Below, piece by piece: positions 11,770-21,223 of a stretch of DNA of 64,000 nucleotides. The DNA is taken from contig JAHQRK010000008.1 of assembly GCA_019828595.1 (NCBI GenBank), positions 744,001 to 808,000 of the forward strand, in the 5' to 3' direction. This DNA is from Aphanomyces cochlioides. Taxonomy: Eukaryota; Oomycota; Saprolegniomycetes; Saprolegniales; Verrucalvaceae. The translations under genes were made by a program, and so were the position numbers. Under the pieces are notes generated by a model. The model made no database searches. It saw only the letters and a program-made list of their open reading frames with translations, and was not told the DNA's origin. The first letter of the stretch is position 1; the number at the start of each line of letters is the position of its first letter.

Positions 11770-12237
11770 CTACTCTTTTTGTCTAGCTATATGACTAATG
11801 AGCTGCTGAAACGCTTGGGCTTGAGCTTGCATTGCCTCTGTCTGAGTCTTAATTGCACCCAGAACATCATCTAAAGTGGCCTTACTCGTTGATTCTCCAC
11901 CATTATTCGATGTCATGGCTCGTCCGAGGGATACCAAGCCGTCTTTGATGGCGAAGAGGCCAGCCTCAATTGCATCTGCTTGCGTTTTCGGCTTTGTGGC
12001 TCTTCCCGTGTCCTTATCATCTGCCATTGTTCGTTTTTTTGGTGTTCTTGCGCTTTGAGTATTTTCAATGCTTGCGTCTAAAAGAGTCACTAATTGATAA
12101 ATACAAACGCATTGATCCTTACATTTGACCTGTTCGTCCTCGTCTTTGCCGTCTGAATTGCTCGCAGGTACGTCGGCTTGCTCATTTTGTAAAGTCTCGA
12201 AAAGACTATCATCGGCATGGAGTCCATCCGTAGTCAA
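11770..12237 (-). CDS. Harbinger-associated partner protein, C-terminal part (Myb/SANT-type ORF2)
   Basis: A 155-residue acidic-then-basic protein. A basic patch TPKKRTMADDKD is followed by an alanine/glutamine-rich C-terminus (TQTEAMQAQAQAFQQL) likely to form a coiled coil. Its tail-to-tail position 27 bp beyond a Harbinger transposase is the arrangement of the second Harbinger gene, a Myb/SANT-like DNA-binding partner that carries the transposase to the nucleus and the TIRs. The trihelix itself is not visible, so this is probably only the C-terminal half. A GT..AG segment at roughly 12065-12120 could be an intron. The role is inferred mainly from context. Confidence 0.5.
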   Translation of the reverse strand: MTTDGLHADDSLFETLQNEQADVPASNSDGKDEDEQVKCKDQCVCIYQLVTLLDASIENTQSARTPKKRTMADDKDTGRATKPKTQADAIEAGLFAIKDGLVSLGRAMTSNNGGESTSKATLDDVLGAIKTQTEAMQAQAQAFQQLISHIARQKE

Positions 12238-12479
12238 AGTGAGTCACGACAATAGCCCACTTTATCACCCCAGTACTCTAGCATGGTATCATAATGTGCG
12301 GGGATGAATCTAACAAATAGCATTAAACAAATTGAATGACATGTAGACAAATCATGAACCTAGAACTCTCATTGCCTGTCGGCTTTGGTAGTGCTGGGTT
12401 AGACTTAGACCATTCCGATTTCATTTTAGCAAGCTACGATAGTTTGAGTCAGATACAAGTCAGTCAAATTGGCATGCTT

Positions 12480-12975
12480 TCACCTTGTCTTTGACTTAAC
12501 GTTGCGTAAAGATGCGTTGCATTTCGATCGACAATTCAGAAGCGAGCATGCCATACCCAAGGGATTTGTCGTTGTTGTTTCTGGACTGAAAGCGTGACGA
12601 CAAGGAAGACGTGTATCGGAGTGAAACATCAATGCTACACTAGCATCGCACCATACAGCTTGGCCGCTATCTTCGTTTCTCGGCTTCGTCTCCAGGCCAC
12701 TTCCTGCGTTCGAGACGCTATTTAGCTCTATAGACATACATAAATTGATGGTGAAAGCCACAGATCTGACCTTGCATCATCGATGAATCGACAACGCTGT
12801 TGGATGACTTGACGAGCTGCTCGTCGTGGATTGGTGGATACTTGCTTGGTTTTGTCCATTCACTTGCGATGTGTGGTCTCAGGGATGGTTGACGATTTGA
12901 TAGACCACGACAGACACTGACTGGAGTCAATGCCTCAAATTGGCCGAAAAGCAACGACTCATTCAACGACGACAA
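12480..12975 (-). CDS. Hypothetical protein, possibly two exons
   Basis: Not recognised. Two open frames (12975-12764 and 12720-12480) join in frame if a 43-nt GT..AG intron at about 12722-12764 is removed, matching the intron size of confirmed genes in this window. The joined product would be serine-rich, with no domain I can name. There is no ATG upstream in frame before a stop, which argues against a functional gene. It lies head to head with the recombinase relic at 13101; a CCAAT box (GCCAATCAAAACG, near 13006) sits between them. Confidence 0.25.
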
Positions 12976-13100
12976 CCGGATAAGCTTTCCATCCGTATAT
13001 TGTTAGCCAATCAAAACGACTTATCTCATTAAGAGCATCGACGGGCATCGACATTGTCGTTCCCCGACCAGCCTCTTTCCACTTTTGCTTTGAGCGGACG

Positions 13101-15333
13101 ATGGATGGAGAATGCTTTTCAATCGAGCGTGCTCTGAAAAATCGTATCAGTAAGGGAACTCGTGCTGCTTATGACTCAGGTATTAATCAAATAAAGAAAT
13201 GGCTACGAGAAGCTGGAAAAGACGGCAAACTTCGTTCTGTCCAACTGAACAGTGAAGACACAACGATAGACCTTGAGCAATTCACATGCACCGATTTCCT
13301 GGATTTCATTACATGGAAGATGAATCACTCGCCAATTGGAGTGTCTAGACTTGACGTCATTAGGAGTGCAATCAAGAATCTATATTAGGAACTAGGTGTT
13401 CAAATTCCAGTTGAATTTAACGATGACATCAAAGACTTATATTTAGGTAAACTAGTACTAGTATAATGCAGTAGCTCATAGCTCGAATAGGAATTCGAAA
13501 AGAAATTGCATCTAAAATTCAACAAGGGGAGCAGCATACTCCCGGCAAGCTGCCCTTGTCTTTTTCTGAGTTTGAAAATCTTGGAAAAAAGTCAATGTTT
13601 CTTCACGATGGAGGATTTTCACATTTATTCTTAACTTTACCATGGAATTTGATGTCTAGATCGAAGTCAACAGAGTCCGTGAGGCAATCAAAAACAAACA
13701 AATTATTTCTTAGCCACATGATAGATTTGACCACATTTCTGTGCATGATGACTCAATTGGGATAACATTTTAGAAGTCGAAGACGCAACAGGAAGGTAGT
13801 TTTGAGACATATTTACTCGCTATTCATAGCATTTTTGCTTATTTAGGAACCAAAAGTCTTGAGCCAAAGCATTGCTATGCAAACCCATTAAAACCACACG
13901 TTTGTTGCGTTCTAGCTTTTGGAATTTATCTTGCATGCTGTGGTCAAACTTGTCGTGGACCCCTATTCGTTGGGTCAAACCAAAAAGTTTGATTTTGAGA
14001 TTGATTTAGACTTAATTCTAGTTGTTTAGGACTGTTTCGCGAAAAGATTCGCGGAAAGCTTGCTAAGTTTCCTCGATGAGAGTACTGCTCATGATGTTGA
14101 CAGCTCGACAAATAAAAGGAGGAAAAATAGTAAGAACATCGGCACTCATTCTATCCGAAAAGGCGCAATTACGTATGCTACATCAGGCAGTACCGGTGGA
14201 CCGTTCATTATAAGCGTTTCTTTAAGAGCTGGGTGGTCCATAGGAAATGTATTGGAGAGATATTTTAAATATGAAGCTGCAGGAGACCAATACACAGGAC
14301 GTGTGGTGGCTGGACTCCCGATAAACAGTGCTGATTTGGGTATCCTTCCTCCTCATTTTGTTCACCCTGTTGCAGAAATTGTGAATCAGTGTATTCACAG
14401 TATGTTTCCAAAATTAGCAGCTTTGGCGTCCTTGAAGACTTTCTTAAAGTTGATTCTGGCGAGTCTGGTCTATCATGCTGAATATTTGATTGCAGAATTA
14501 CCCAGTAGTCATGCCCTTCTATCCACCTTATCTTTCGTGACGTGACTACTTTGAATGAATTACAAAGTCAAGTTAAAGCTGGACACCAGTCAGACATCAT
14601 CAAAGCCACTGGAGTTCCACCTCATGTGGAAATGCTCATTCAATTGCTTGACATAAAGAATTCTATTTCCAGTGTGAGTCAAAATGTGGTTCATGGTGTA
14701 AAACAATTACTAAATGATTTGGGCTTTGAAGGAACCAACGTTTCCAGAGCATTCATTATTGAAGCTATTTCGGCCGCAGTCGCTAAAGTTGCTCGCCCCA
14801 CAGCTGCTTTGGAGATTGTGTCTTTGGAGATTGTGTCAAATCCATCAACACACGACCCTAAAGCAACGAATGTTCATTATTGGGGTGGAGGAATTCATCG
14901 ATTACTTGAGTCATTTGAATTTCCCAGTGTAGACTTGTCAACAGGATGGCGACTTTGGTGGCACGGAAATTCGTCCAAGAATTTGATCCCGTTTGTCCAA
15001 ATAAAAGCAATTGACTTGTCTTCAAGAAAGCAAAAGAATGCATTCTATGAATGGAAATTCATTATGAGTAAACTAACGACCTACTTTGAAATTGACACGG
15101 GCAAAAAGATTACTCCTCACCTCAGTGAAACAGAGCTCCTGGAGGCTTTCAACGTGGCATGTAGCGCCTTGTACAAAATTTTGCAATCCAACATGGTCAA
15201 CAAGAATCGGCGAACAAGCCAATTGAAGCTCATCACGGTCGCGACGCACCTCCGGAAGACTCAGCCAACGCAGCATCCAAGATCATACAAAAAGCGCCAA
15301 CATACAGGGCATGTCGAAAATCAACTAGTTTAG
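13101..15333 (+). pseudogene. Decayed tyrosine recombinase (Crypton/integrase-like, stramenopile type)
   Basis: The start MDGECFSIERALKNRISKGT leads into an N-terminal SAM-like DNA-binding domain (GTRAAYDSGINQIKKWL). Further on come a first catalytic arginine in SRSKST (about 13650), HxxR in THSIRKGA (14150), a tryptophan in AGWSIGN and a tyrosine in FKYEAAGDQY (about 14270-14300). A C-terminal region with WGGGIHRLLESF and GWRLWWHG is typical of this family in stramenopiles. The first open stretch ends at a TAG at 13386, the middle needs several frame changes, and another shift lies near 14535. Some gaps could be short introns (e.g. GT at 13450, AG near 13850), but the nonsense codon shows decay. 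The family cuts and rejoins DNA through the tyrosine. Confidence 0.65.
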
Positions 15334-15683
15334 TCATGACGTTAATTCATAGTGTATATGTCCATCTTACATGTGTTCGTGTGGCTGTCGTGAATACGAC
15401 ATCCAGTCTTGCATGAATTCACCAGTCAATCCACAATTATACATTGTCGCTTACCTTTCGTTTTCAAGTCATGTGGGTCGCGACGATGTAGCACAACGCT
15501 CCACAAGAGCGGTTCATTCGTCACAGTCATGGACTCAAGGTAAGACGTCGATTTGCCCACACCAACTTGATGAATGCAAAACGTGATCGATTTCCAAAAA
15601 TATCCAATAAAAAATTCTGTTCTCATCATTGGACAAAAAGAAGAGGACAGTGCTCAGCACAGTGTAAATTCTGAAGACGATAT
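15334..15683. other. Gene-free stretch
   Basis: Short open frames without motifs; nothing supported. Confidence 0.4.
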
Positions 15684-16160
15684 TATTAGAGAAATTTCGT
15701 AAACCATTTTCCCATTTCCCATTTAAAGAAAACCTGTGTAAAAGCATATTTTCGAGTAACACTGGCGAACTTTATACTGAAATGGGAACAGAGTTCCCGT
15801 TTGGGAGCCACCAAGTGGGAACAAAGTTCCCATGAGTGAATGCATGTTATAGAATTTTGAGGTCAACACAACGACGGCTTCTCAATGCGAACCGTCGGAT
15901 GAAGATTCATGATATGTAGGAAATGGCGAGTTGAGGTCATGATGTAGGCAATGATGATGATCGCCTGCTGATCAGTGAGCCTTGGCGCAACAAACATGAC
16001 AGCAGTGAGTTTATCCACACCTCAGTGTATAAAATTTGGCAAGGAAAGGCAGATAGGATGAATACGAAAATATCAAAACGTGCAATTTCCCATTTCCTTT
16101 TCCCGCTTTCACACGGGAAATGGGAAATGGGAAAATTGTTTACGAAAGATCTCTATTGTC
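15684..16160. mobile_element. Probable MITE with inverted TTTCGTAAAC...TTTCCCATTTCCC ends
   Basis: TTTCGTAAACCATTTTCCCA near 15695-15714 is matched in reverse complement by the sequence around 16110-16150 (GGGAAATGGGAAAATTG then TTTACGAAAGAT). The interior is non-coding and holds GGGAACAGAGTTCCC-type palindromes near 15784-15830. The exact ends and the target duplication are not clear. Confidence 0.45.
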
Positions 16161-16564
16161 GATTTCATTCTAAATTGTGAGAGGGGTCTGAAATGTGTCG
16201 ATTTTTCAAATCGATCAGCCAATCAGAATCGAGTATTTACCAAATTCACGCAAAACACACCTACACACACGCAAAATTTATTTCGCCAATTTACTGTACT
16301 TTTCATTTATACTTGACTTCAGTATGACGGAATCGATTTGGAAATGAAGTTAGAAAAATACAAATTTGGGTGAAAAAGACAATACATTTTCAAGTATATA
16401 AAGTTGAAGGGAATTTCATATTGACTGTGAACTGTTGCGAAAATTGACTTTTCTTGTACTCCTGTAAACACTGCTATTGAACGGCATGCCGTACAAATTT
16501 AGTACGGCACCCCCCAGGGGCCTCTCCATTGTCATTTTTTCACCCTAGCACTGGACAAATTGCG

Positions 16565-16582
16565 TCCGGATAATAATCCGGA
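16565..16582. promoter_or_regulatory. CCGGAT palindrome upstream of the CRN start
   Basis: TCCGGAT-AATA-ATCCGGA, perfect 7-bp arms, ending 44 bp before the ATG at 16627. The same kind of palindrome lies 45-46 bp before the start codons at 52504 and 59831, so it may be a core promoter or initiator-region element. The function is inferred. Confidence 0.45.
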
Positions 16583-16626
16583 GAGGTATACAAATTTGAG
16601 GTGCACGGATCATTTCTCCTTTGGAT

Positions 16627-18336
16627 ATGTTCAACCTCATGTGTGTCGTTGTCGGAGAAGGGACACCTTTCGTTGTGGATATTGAAGCGGATCAGTTTGT
16701 CGGTCACCTCCAGGACAAGATCAAGGCAAAGAAATCAAATACAAACCATTGCGATTCTGATAAGTTGGAGCTTTATTTGGCATTGAAGGGTAATGCATGG
16801 TTGTCAGACGTCGACCCTGATTTGGCAGGCCTTTCTCAGGACGTTGAAGGAAACACTGTCTTGCCGAACTATAAAAGCGATGAAAAAAAAATGCTGGCAA
16901 CTCGGAAGCTTAACGAATACATCCATGACAGCAATCCACCGAAGGGGAGACAAATTCATGTTTTGGTGGTGGTCCCACCTGAATCAAAGAAGCGTAAGCG
17001 TCAGGAATTGGGATGGCTTGATTTCCATGATTTATCTCCCATCGTGCATCTCGAAAATTTGCCAACTGTGGACAACTTGCGAGAATTGCTCTTACAACAA
17101 TTGCCTTTTCGATTGGAACTCACGGATTCAATGTTGGCCGACAGAATCTTCGATATGAATTCTGAGCAGAAAGAAAGTGAGGTCCTACAAACACCCTTGA
17201 ATTTCATGTGTCGCACGTTTAAAAGTGCGCCAAGTGCAGGTGCATCGGAAAACGTATGGCAATTTTATTATGACCTCTTTCTGAGATTCACGACAGATAT
17301 TTGTCAAGGGTATGGACTTGGCATTACGCTCGTACGGAATCAAGCGGATCCAACAAGATCGAAGACAAACTTGCGACCTGACAGTATCCTTACTCATTGT
17401 GGCTTGCTCCTGCTCCGTGGAGAAGAAAAGAAGGGGGGGTCAATTGATACACCGCGGACAGAGTTGACAAAAAAAATGCACAAATGGAATCCTATGTTTT
17501 GGGGCGAATTGCCATACATCCTCGGTTATGCCACAAGTGGGCCATCTTTTTTACTTGTTGCTATTGATAAGCTCCTCGTGACACATGAGATCTATTTGAC
17601 GACTTCAATTTTCACTGATCGAGCAAACATGGTGAAATTTTTTTACAATATGGCTTTTCTGTTCAAGTTAATGGTAAATATGTCAAATCGGTCCCAAGGA
17701 AGTCAAGTATTTATCCCATATCAGCCTATAAAGGAGGGGATTCGAACCATCGAATTGCTGGACACTGGATTCAAGCGAAAGTATGTGAATATTGATTCAA
17801 CTGACAATTGTCGCCGTTTGTTCAAGATTTATCAGACGTTGGAATCTATTACCAAGGATATACCAGAAAGAAGTTGCTTGCAAACAGTGAGTCGCTTGCT
17901 TGGGGACAACTCCGAATTCTCTGTGTGGTTGGCTCCGTTGGGGCTTGAGAGGAAACCAAATAATGAGGACGAGGTGAAAAACTGTCTGTATTGCATCCTC
18001 ACCGCGTTGAAACATTGGCACTCATATGATTATTGTCATGGAGATATTCGCTGGCCAAACATTGTGTATGTCCCAGGAGATCGTGACTATTGGATTTTAA
18101 TTGACATGGACGAATCATATCCAAATGCTTCCAAGAAGATTGATTGGAACCATGTTAGTTCCGACGAGATACTGACATTCCAACACGATTTATATCAATT
18201 GGGCAAACTCTTCGACGGATTCACGTGTGTCCCTGCGACTATGCAACAAGCCATTGATGAGTGCTTGAACAGTCGAGGTAGTTCAACATCAGCGACAAGC
18301 TTATTGGATCGATATTTTCCCGGGCAAAGTGAGTAG
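16627..18336 (+). CDS. Crinkler (CRN) effector: ubiquitin-like header, REase-like and kinase-like segments
   Basis: An intact 569-residue single-exon CRN protein; the ATG at 16627 begins MFNLMCVVVGEG, the usual CRN start. Residues 1-55 are the ubiquitin-like header, ending in LELYLAL, the counterpart of LxLFLAK. AWLSDVDPDL (57-66) opens the DWL region, and HVLVVVP (111-117) closes it as the HVLVxxP hinge. KKRKRQ (121-126) is a likely nuclear localisation signal. The C-terminal half contains RPDS (250-253) followed by LLLRGEEKK (261-269), which fits a PD-(D/E)xK nuclease-like core. Then come HGDIRWPNI (471-479) and LIDMDE (491-496), which resemble the kinase catalytic and metal-binding loops. 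No glycine loop is obvious, so the kinase part may be partial. There is no classical signal peptide, as is common in CRNs. It faces the dead copy at 18750-20376. The domain reading follows published descriptions of REase/kinase CRN architectures; activity is unproven. Confidence 0.85.
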   Translation: MFNLMCVVVGEGTPFVVDIEADQFVGHLQDKIKAKKSNTNHCDSDKLELYLALKGNAWLSDVDPDLAGLSQDVEGNTVLPNYKSDEKKMLATRKLNEYIHDSNPPKGRQIHVLVVVPPESKKRKRQELGWLDFHDLSPIVHLENLPTVDNLRELLLQQLPFRLELTDSMLADRIFDMNSEQKESEVLQTPLNFMCRTFKSAPSAGASENVWQFYYDLFLRFTTDICQGYGLGITLVRNQADPTRSKTNLRPDSILTHCGLLLLRGEEKKGGSIDTPRTELTKKMHKWNPMFWGELPYILGYATSGPSFLLVAIDKLLVTHEIYLTTSIFTDRANMVKFFYNMAFLFKLMVNMSNRSQGSQVFIPYQPIKEGIRTIELLDTGFKRKYVNIDSTDNCRRLFKIYQTLESITKDIPERSCLQTVSRLLGDNSEFSVWLAPLGLERKPNNEDEVKNCLYCILTALKHWHSYDYCHGDIRWPNIVYVPGDRDYWILIDMDESYPNASKKIDWNHVSSDEILTFQHDLYQLGKLFDGFTCVPATMQQAIDECLNSRGSSTSATSLLDRYFPGQSE

Positions 18337-18749
18337 CGGCTTCATATGTGCATTGTTGCTTCACTTAGATGATGGTTTATTTTATTTTTTAGCATCGCAA
18401 GAACTACTAGCACAACCAAATCTTCACTAAACATTCGTGAACTTTTGTTTATTGAGTAGGAAGACATTATTAATGCATAGCTCTGTTCATGAACTCCAAC
18501 GAATCAGAAAATCAATCCATTACAAGAGTCACAACGTCTTGCATCCAAGCAATTGAGTCGAGAATTCTTAATGCGTCATACCCCGAATTAAATTGGATGA
18601 CATTACACCGGCAAACGCTTCAAGAGCGTGAACAGAGGCAAGATCAAGATAATCGTTTTGATGGGGCTCAAGCATGGGTAGTACTCAGGTGGGTGACCAG
18701 TTCGGCCGCTTGCCCTTCGGGAAATTTTGATACATAGCAAATAAAGATA
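18337..18749 (+). other. Intergenic, with a short open frame at 18489-18737
   Basis: An 82-residue open frame beginning MNSNESENQSITRVTTS is the only candidate. It has no recognised domain and may be the 3' remnant of a gene. The rest holds no visible feature. Confidence 0.25.
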
Positions 18750-20376
18750 ATGATTGTGCCTCAGTTTCCCTCATTACAAACGAGCTTCTGGCAATGTTTA
18801 CAGCATAGAGAGAGGTGACAACCAGACGGAGTCGTCGTCCTTCATCCATGAAGAAAACTGACACTACAGGCAAACTCGCGTTCATTCTCGTCGTCGAATC
18901 CACCAATTTGATTAAACTCTCCATAAGCCTCTGGTGGGGTCAGGTTTTGCTTTATAAGTTTCAATCATACATATTTCGAAATGCGGTAGCATGATGGAGA
19001 TTATGCCCCGATGTCGTCTTCTTTCACAATTTTCAGTGCATACAGCTTTCCATCTTTTGTCACTTTGAAAACGCGACCGTAAGCACCGCTGCCGAGATAC
19101 GCATCGCTCTCGATGTTTACCTCCAACTGTCAACAAGCATTTGTCAACAGCGCCACCCACGGAGACTTCCTGGCAGCAATAAAATTGTTAAACAAAACTT
19201 TTGAGCCGCCATCAACCCAGTTCGCTCTCTCGACTTTAGCAATAACAGTTTTGCAGCTCTGGATCACCAAAAGGAGCGCCGCCCAAATAGAATAGTGCAT
19301 GCTATCAACCAAAAGGAGCGCCGACCAAATAGAATAGTGCATGCTATCCCATCGGAGCAGCACACGAGACGCCGAAATTGTCAACTGAGGATCTGCAAAC
19401 AAAAAGGCATCTTCTGAGATTTTGAGCTTGCTTTCAAGGAGAATAACGCAATCAACTTGACCAAACGCATCTTCTGAGATTTTGAGCTTGCTTTCAAGGA
19501 GAATAACGCAATCCCACAAATCCTGGTCTACATCACCGAATCGAAACGAAGTGGGATGCATAAAGCCAAGGACGTACCAAATGATGGAGTGAATTCCTTG
19601 CCGGTGGGTCGCAAATCCATTCGGCTTGAGATGTGTAGACTCTGATCCAGCACCTGCTTGTAGCAACCACTGATTTTCACTCTTGATAAACGTCATGCCA
19701 TAATTGGCCAGCATTGCATTGAAATACGGAACAACGAAGGCGTCAAACGCATCTTCCTTGTCAATGGCATTAACCTCGTCTTGTTCAGTTTGGGACCAAA
19801 AGGGCTCTTCGCTGGCCACAGGTACCACATCACAAATACATCCCATATTCTTCAACTTCTTGTGATCATTTTCACCCAATTTTCCATTTGTGCGGTTGTT
19901 GCTTCGTTGCTTGTGTCGTAAATTAGCTTCAAAAATGTTTTAGCCGTTGCATTCCACGGAGGACTTTACTTTGAAACTCTAAAAACTGAGTGTGTGGCAT
20001 AGGCTCAACGACTGCTCCATCTGGAACCACCACCAACTCGCGCTGAAAAACCACCAAAATACGAAATTGACCCGCCTTCGGCGGGTTGTCATGATGGAAG
20101 TATCTGTAAAGTTCCCCCGTTGGCAGCATCTTTTTATCATCGCTGGTATAGTACGGCAAGGTAGCGTTTCCTTCAACGGGTTGAGAAAGGACTTCCAAAT
20201 CTGGGTCGACGTCTGTCAGCCATGTATGATCCTCCAACGCCACATACAGCTGTAGGTCCTTTATAATCGATTTCCTCCATGATCATCTTCTTGAGCTGAC
20301 TGACCAACTGATCAGCTGTAATTTCCACAGGAAAAGGTATCCCATCGCCGGCAACAACACAGCGCAATGTGAGCAT
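18750..20376 (-). pseudogene. Crinkler (CRN) effector pseudogene (copy 2)
   Basis: This is a close relative of the CRN at 4531-6430; long stretches (about 19720-20350 against 5760-6390) are nearly identical. The ATG at 20376 opens a header (MLTLRCVVAGDG). The frame is then lost just before LQLYVAL at the header/DWL junction, exactly as in copy 1. The DWL part (20243 on), the MGENDHKK middle (19879 on) and the beginning of the kinase-like region can be followed. The middle contains local tandem duplications (two copies each of CATCTTCTGAGATTTTGAGC and of a unit with CATGCTATC). The kinase region is deleted after the lysine strand. A tail similar to that of copy 1 sits at 18750-18924. No full product is possible. 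Confidence 0.8.
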
Positions 20377-21223
20377 ACAGAAATGGACCGAGATTCTCCA
20401 AAAGAACTTGAGGAATATATTCGATACTTTGTCTCATGACAAAATCTATCGTCAATTCAATACCATTTGGACAGAGTTATTCACATATTATGCATTCGAT
20501 TCCAAATTGGACTGGGCTGTCGAATCGAATCGACTTGCCAGAATCGACTAGCAATCGACTAGCCAATCATATATCAGTATTTTCAATATTTTGTCCAATC
20601 AAATCACCTTAATTATATCCGTGGGGAAAGGCCGTGGGGAAAGGCCAAGATGGACGCTGACTCGCGGAAGATACGCGCGGCGTCTTGACACTTCATAACG
20701 AGGTTGTGTTGGGCGTAGAAATCATGCATGACGGTATTCTGGGATGCAGGTACCATTGCTAGGAAGAAATTGTACTTAACTTTGTATACTATACAATATT
20801 TCACATTAAATTTAGCATAGTCGATTGCTATGCGATTTGGCCAATGACCTGCCAAGTCCACATTTCACTGAAAAGGACAATATCTCCCACGTAAATCATT
20901 TGAACAGTTTTCTTAGAGATACCAGCCATACCGAGATGCGCAGTTGTGCTCGTGGAAGACGTTGTGGTGTTTTTTCTGTGGCGGATAAGAAATGATGCAA
21001 CGCTATGTCACTAATGAAAGGCACTATCTTGAAACGGTGCATCCGGATAATATCCATACACAAATGGAACGATCAAGCATTCGCGTCGGGCAGCGTCGAA
21101 GAGCACTCCGTGGAGGAAAGCGGCAAGAATATAAGCTTACTACCTCACTCACATGGATGAAATAGCTTGAGTATATTGGGACTCAATGGCAAATCGATCC
21201 GAAGGTCCGTCTTGACGCCGGAA
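20377..21223 (+). promoter_or_regulatory. Upstream region of the IQ/WW/protease gene
   Basis: Contains CCAAT boxes (GCCAATCATATATC near 20561 and GTCCAATCAAATCACC near 20592) and a tandem 14-bp duplication, GTGGGGAAAGGCC, at about 20622-20649. Two short open frames, 20613-20861 (minus) and 20992-21160 (plus, MMQRYVTNERHYLE), are unproven. The latter could be an upstream exon. Confidence 0.35.

Noticed and set aside
14060..14545. A separate gene from the 161-codon frame
   Set aside because: It is the catalytic part (THSIRKGA...AGW...KYEAAGDQY) of the recombinase relic 13101-15333, not an independent gene.
18665..18705. Resemblance to the 3' part of 5S rRNA (GGTAGTACTCAGGTGGGTGACC)
   Set aside because: Only about 25 nt match. 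The upstream 80-90 nt show no 5S-like domains, and the word lies in an open frame; no terminator T-run follows at the right place.
20613..20861. 82-codon minus-strand frame before the IQ/WW gene
   Set aside because: The second half looks protein-like, but there is no recognised domain and no supported splice pattern; too weak to call.
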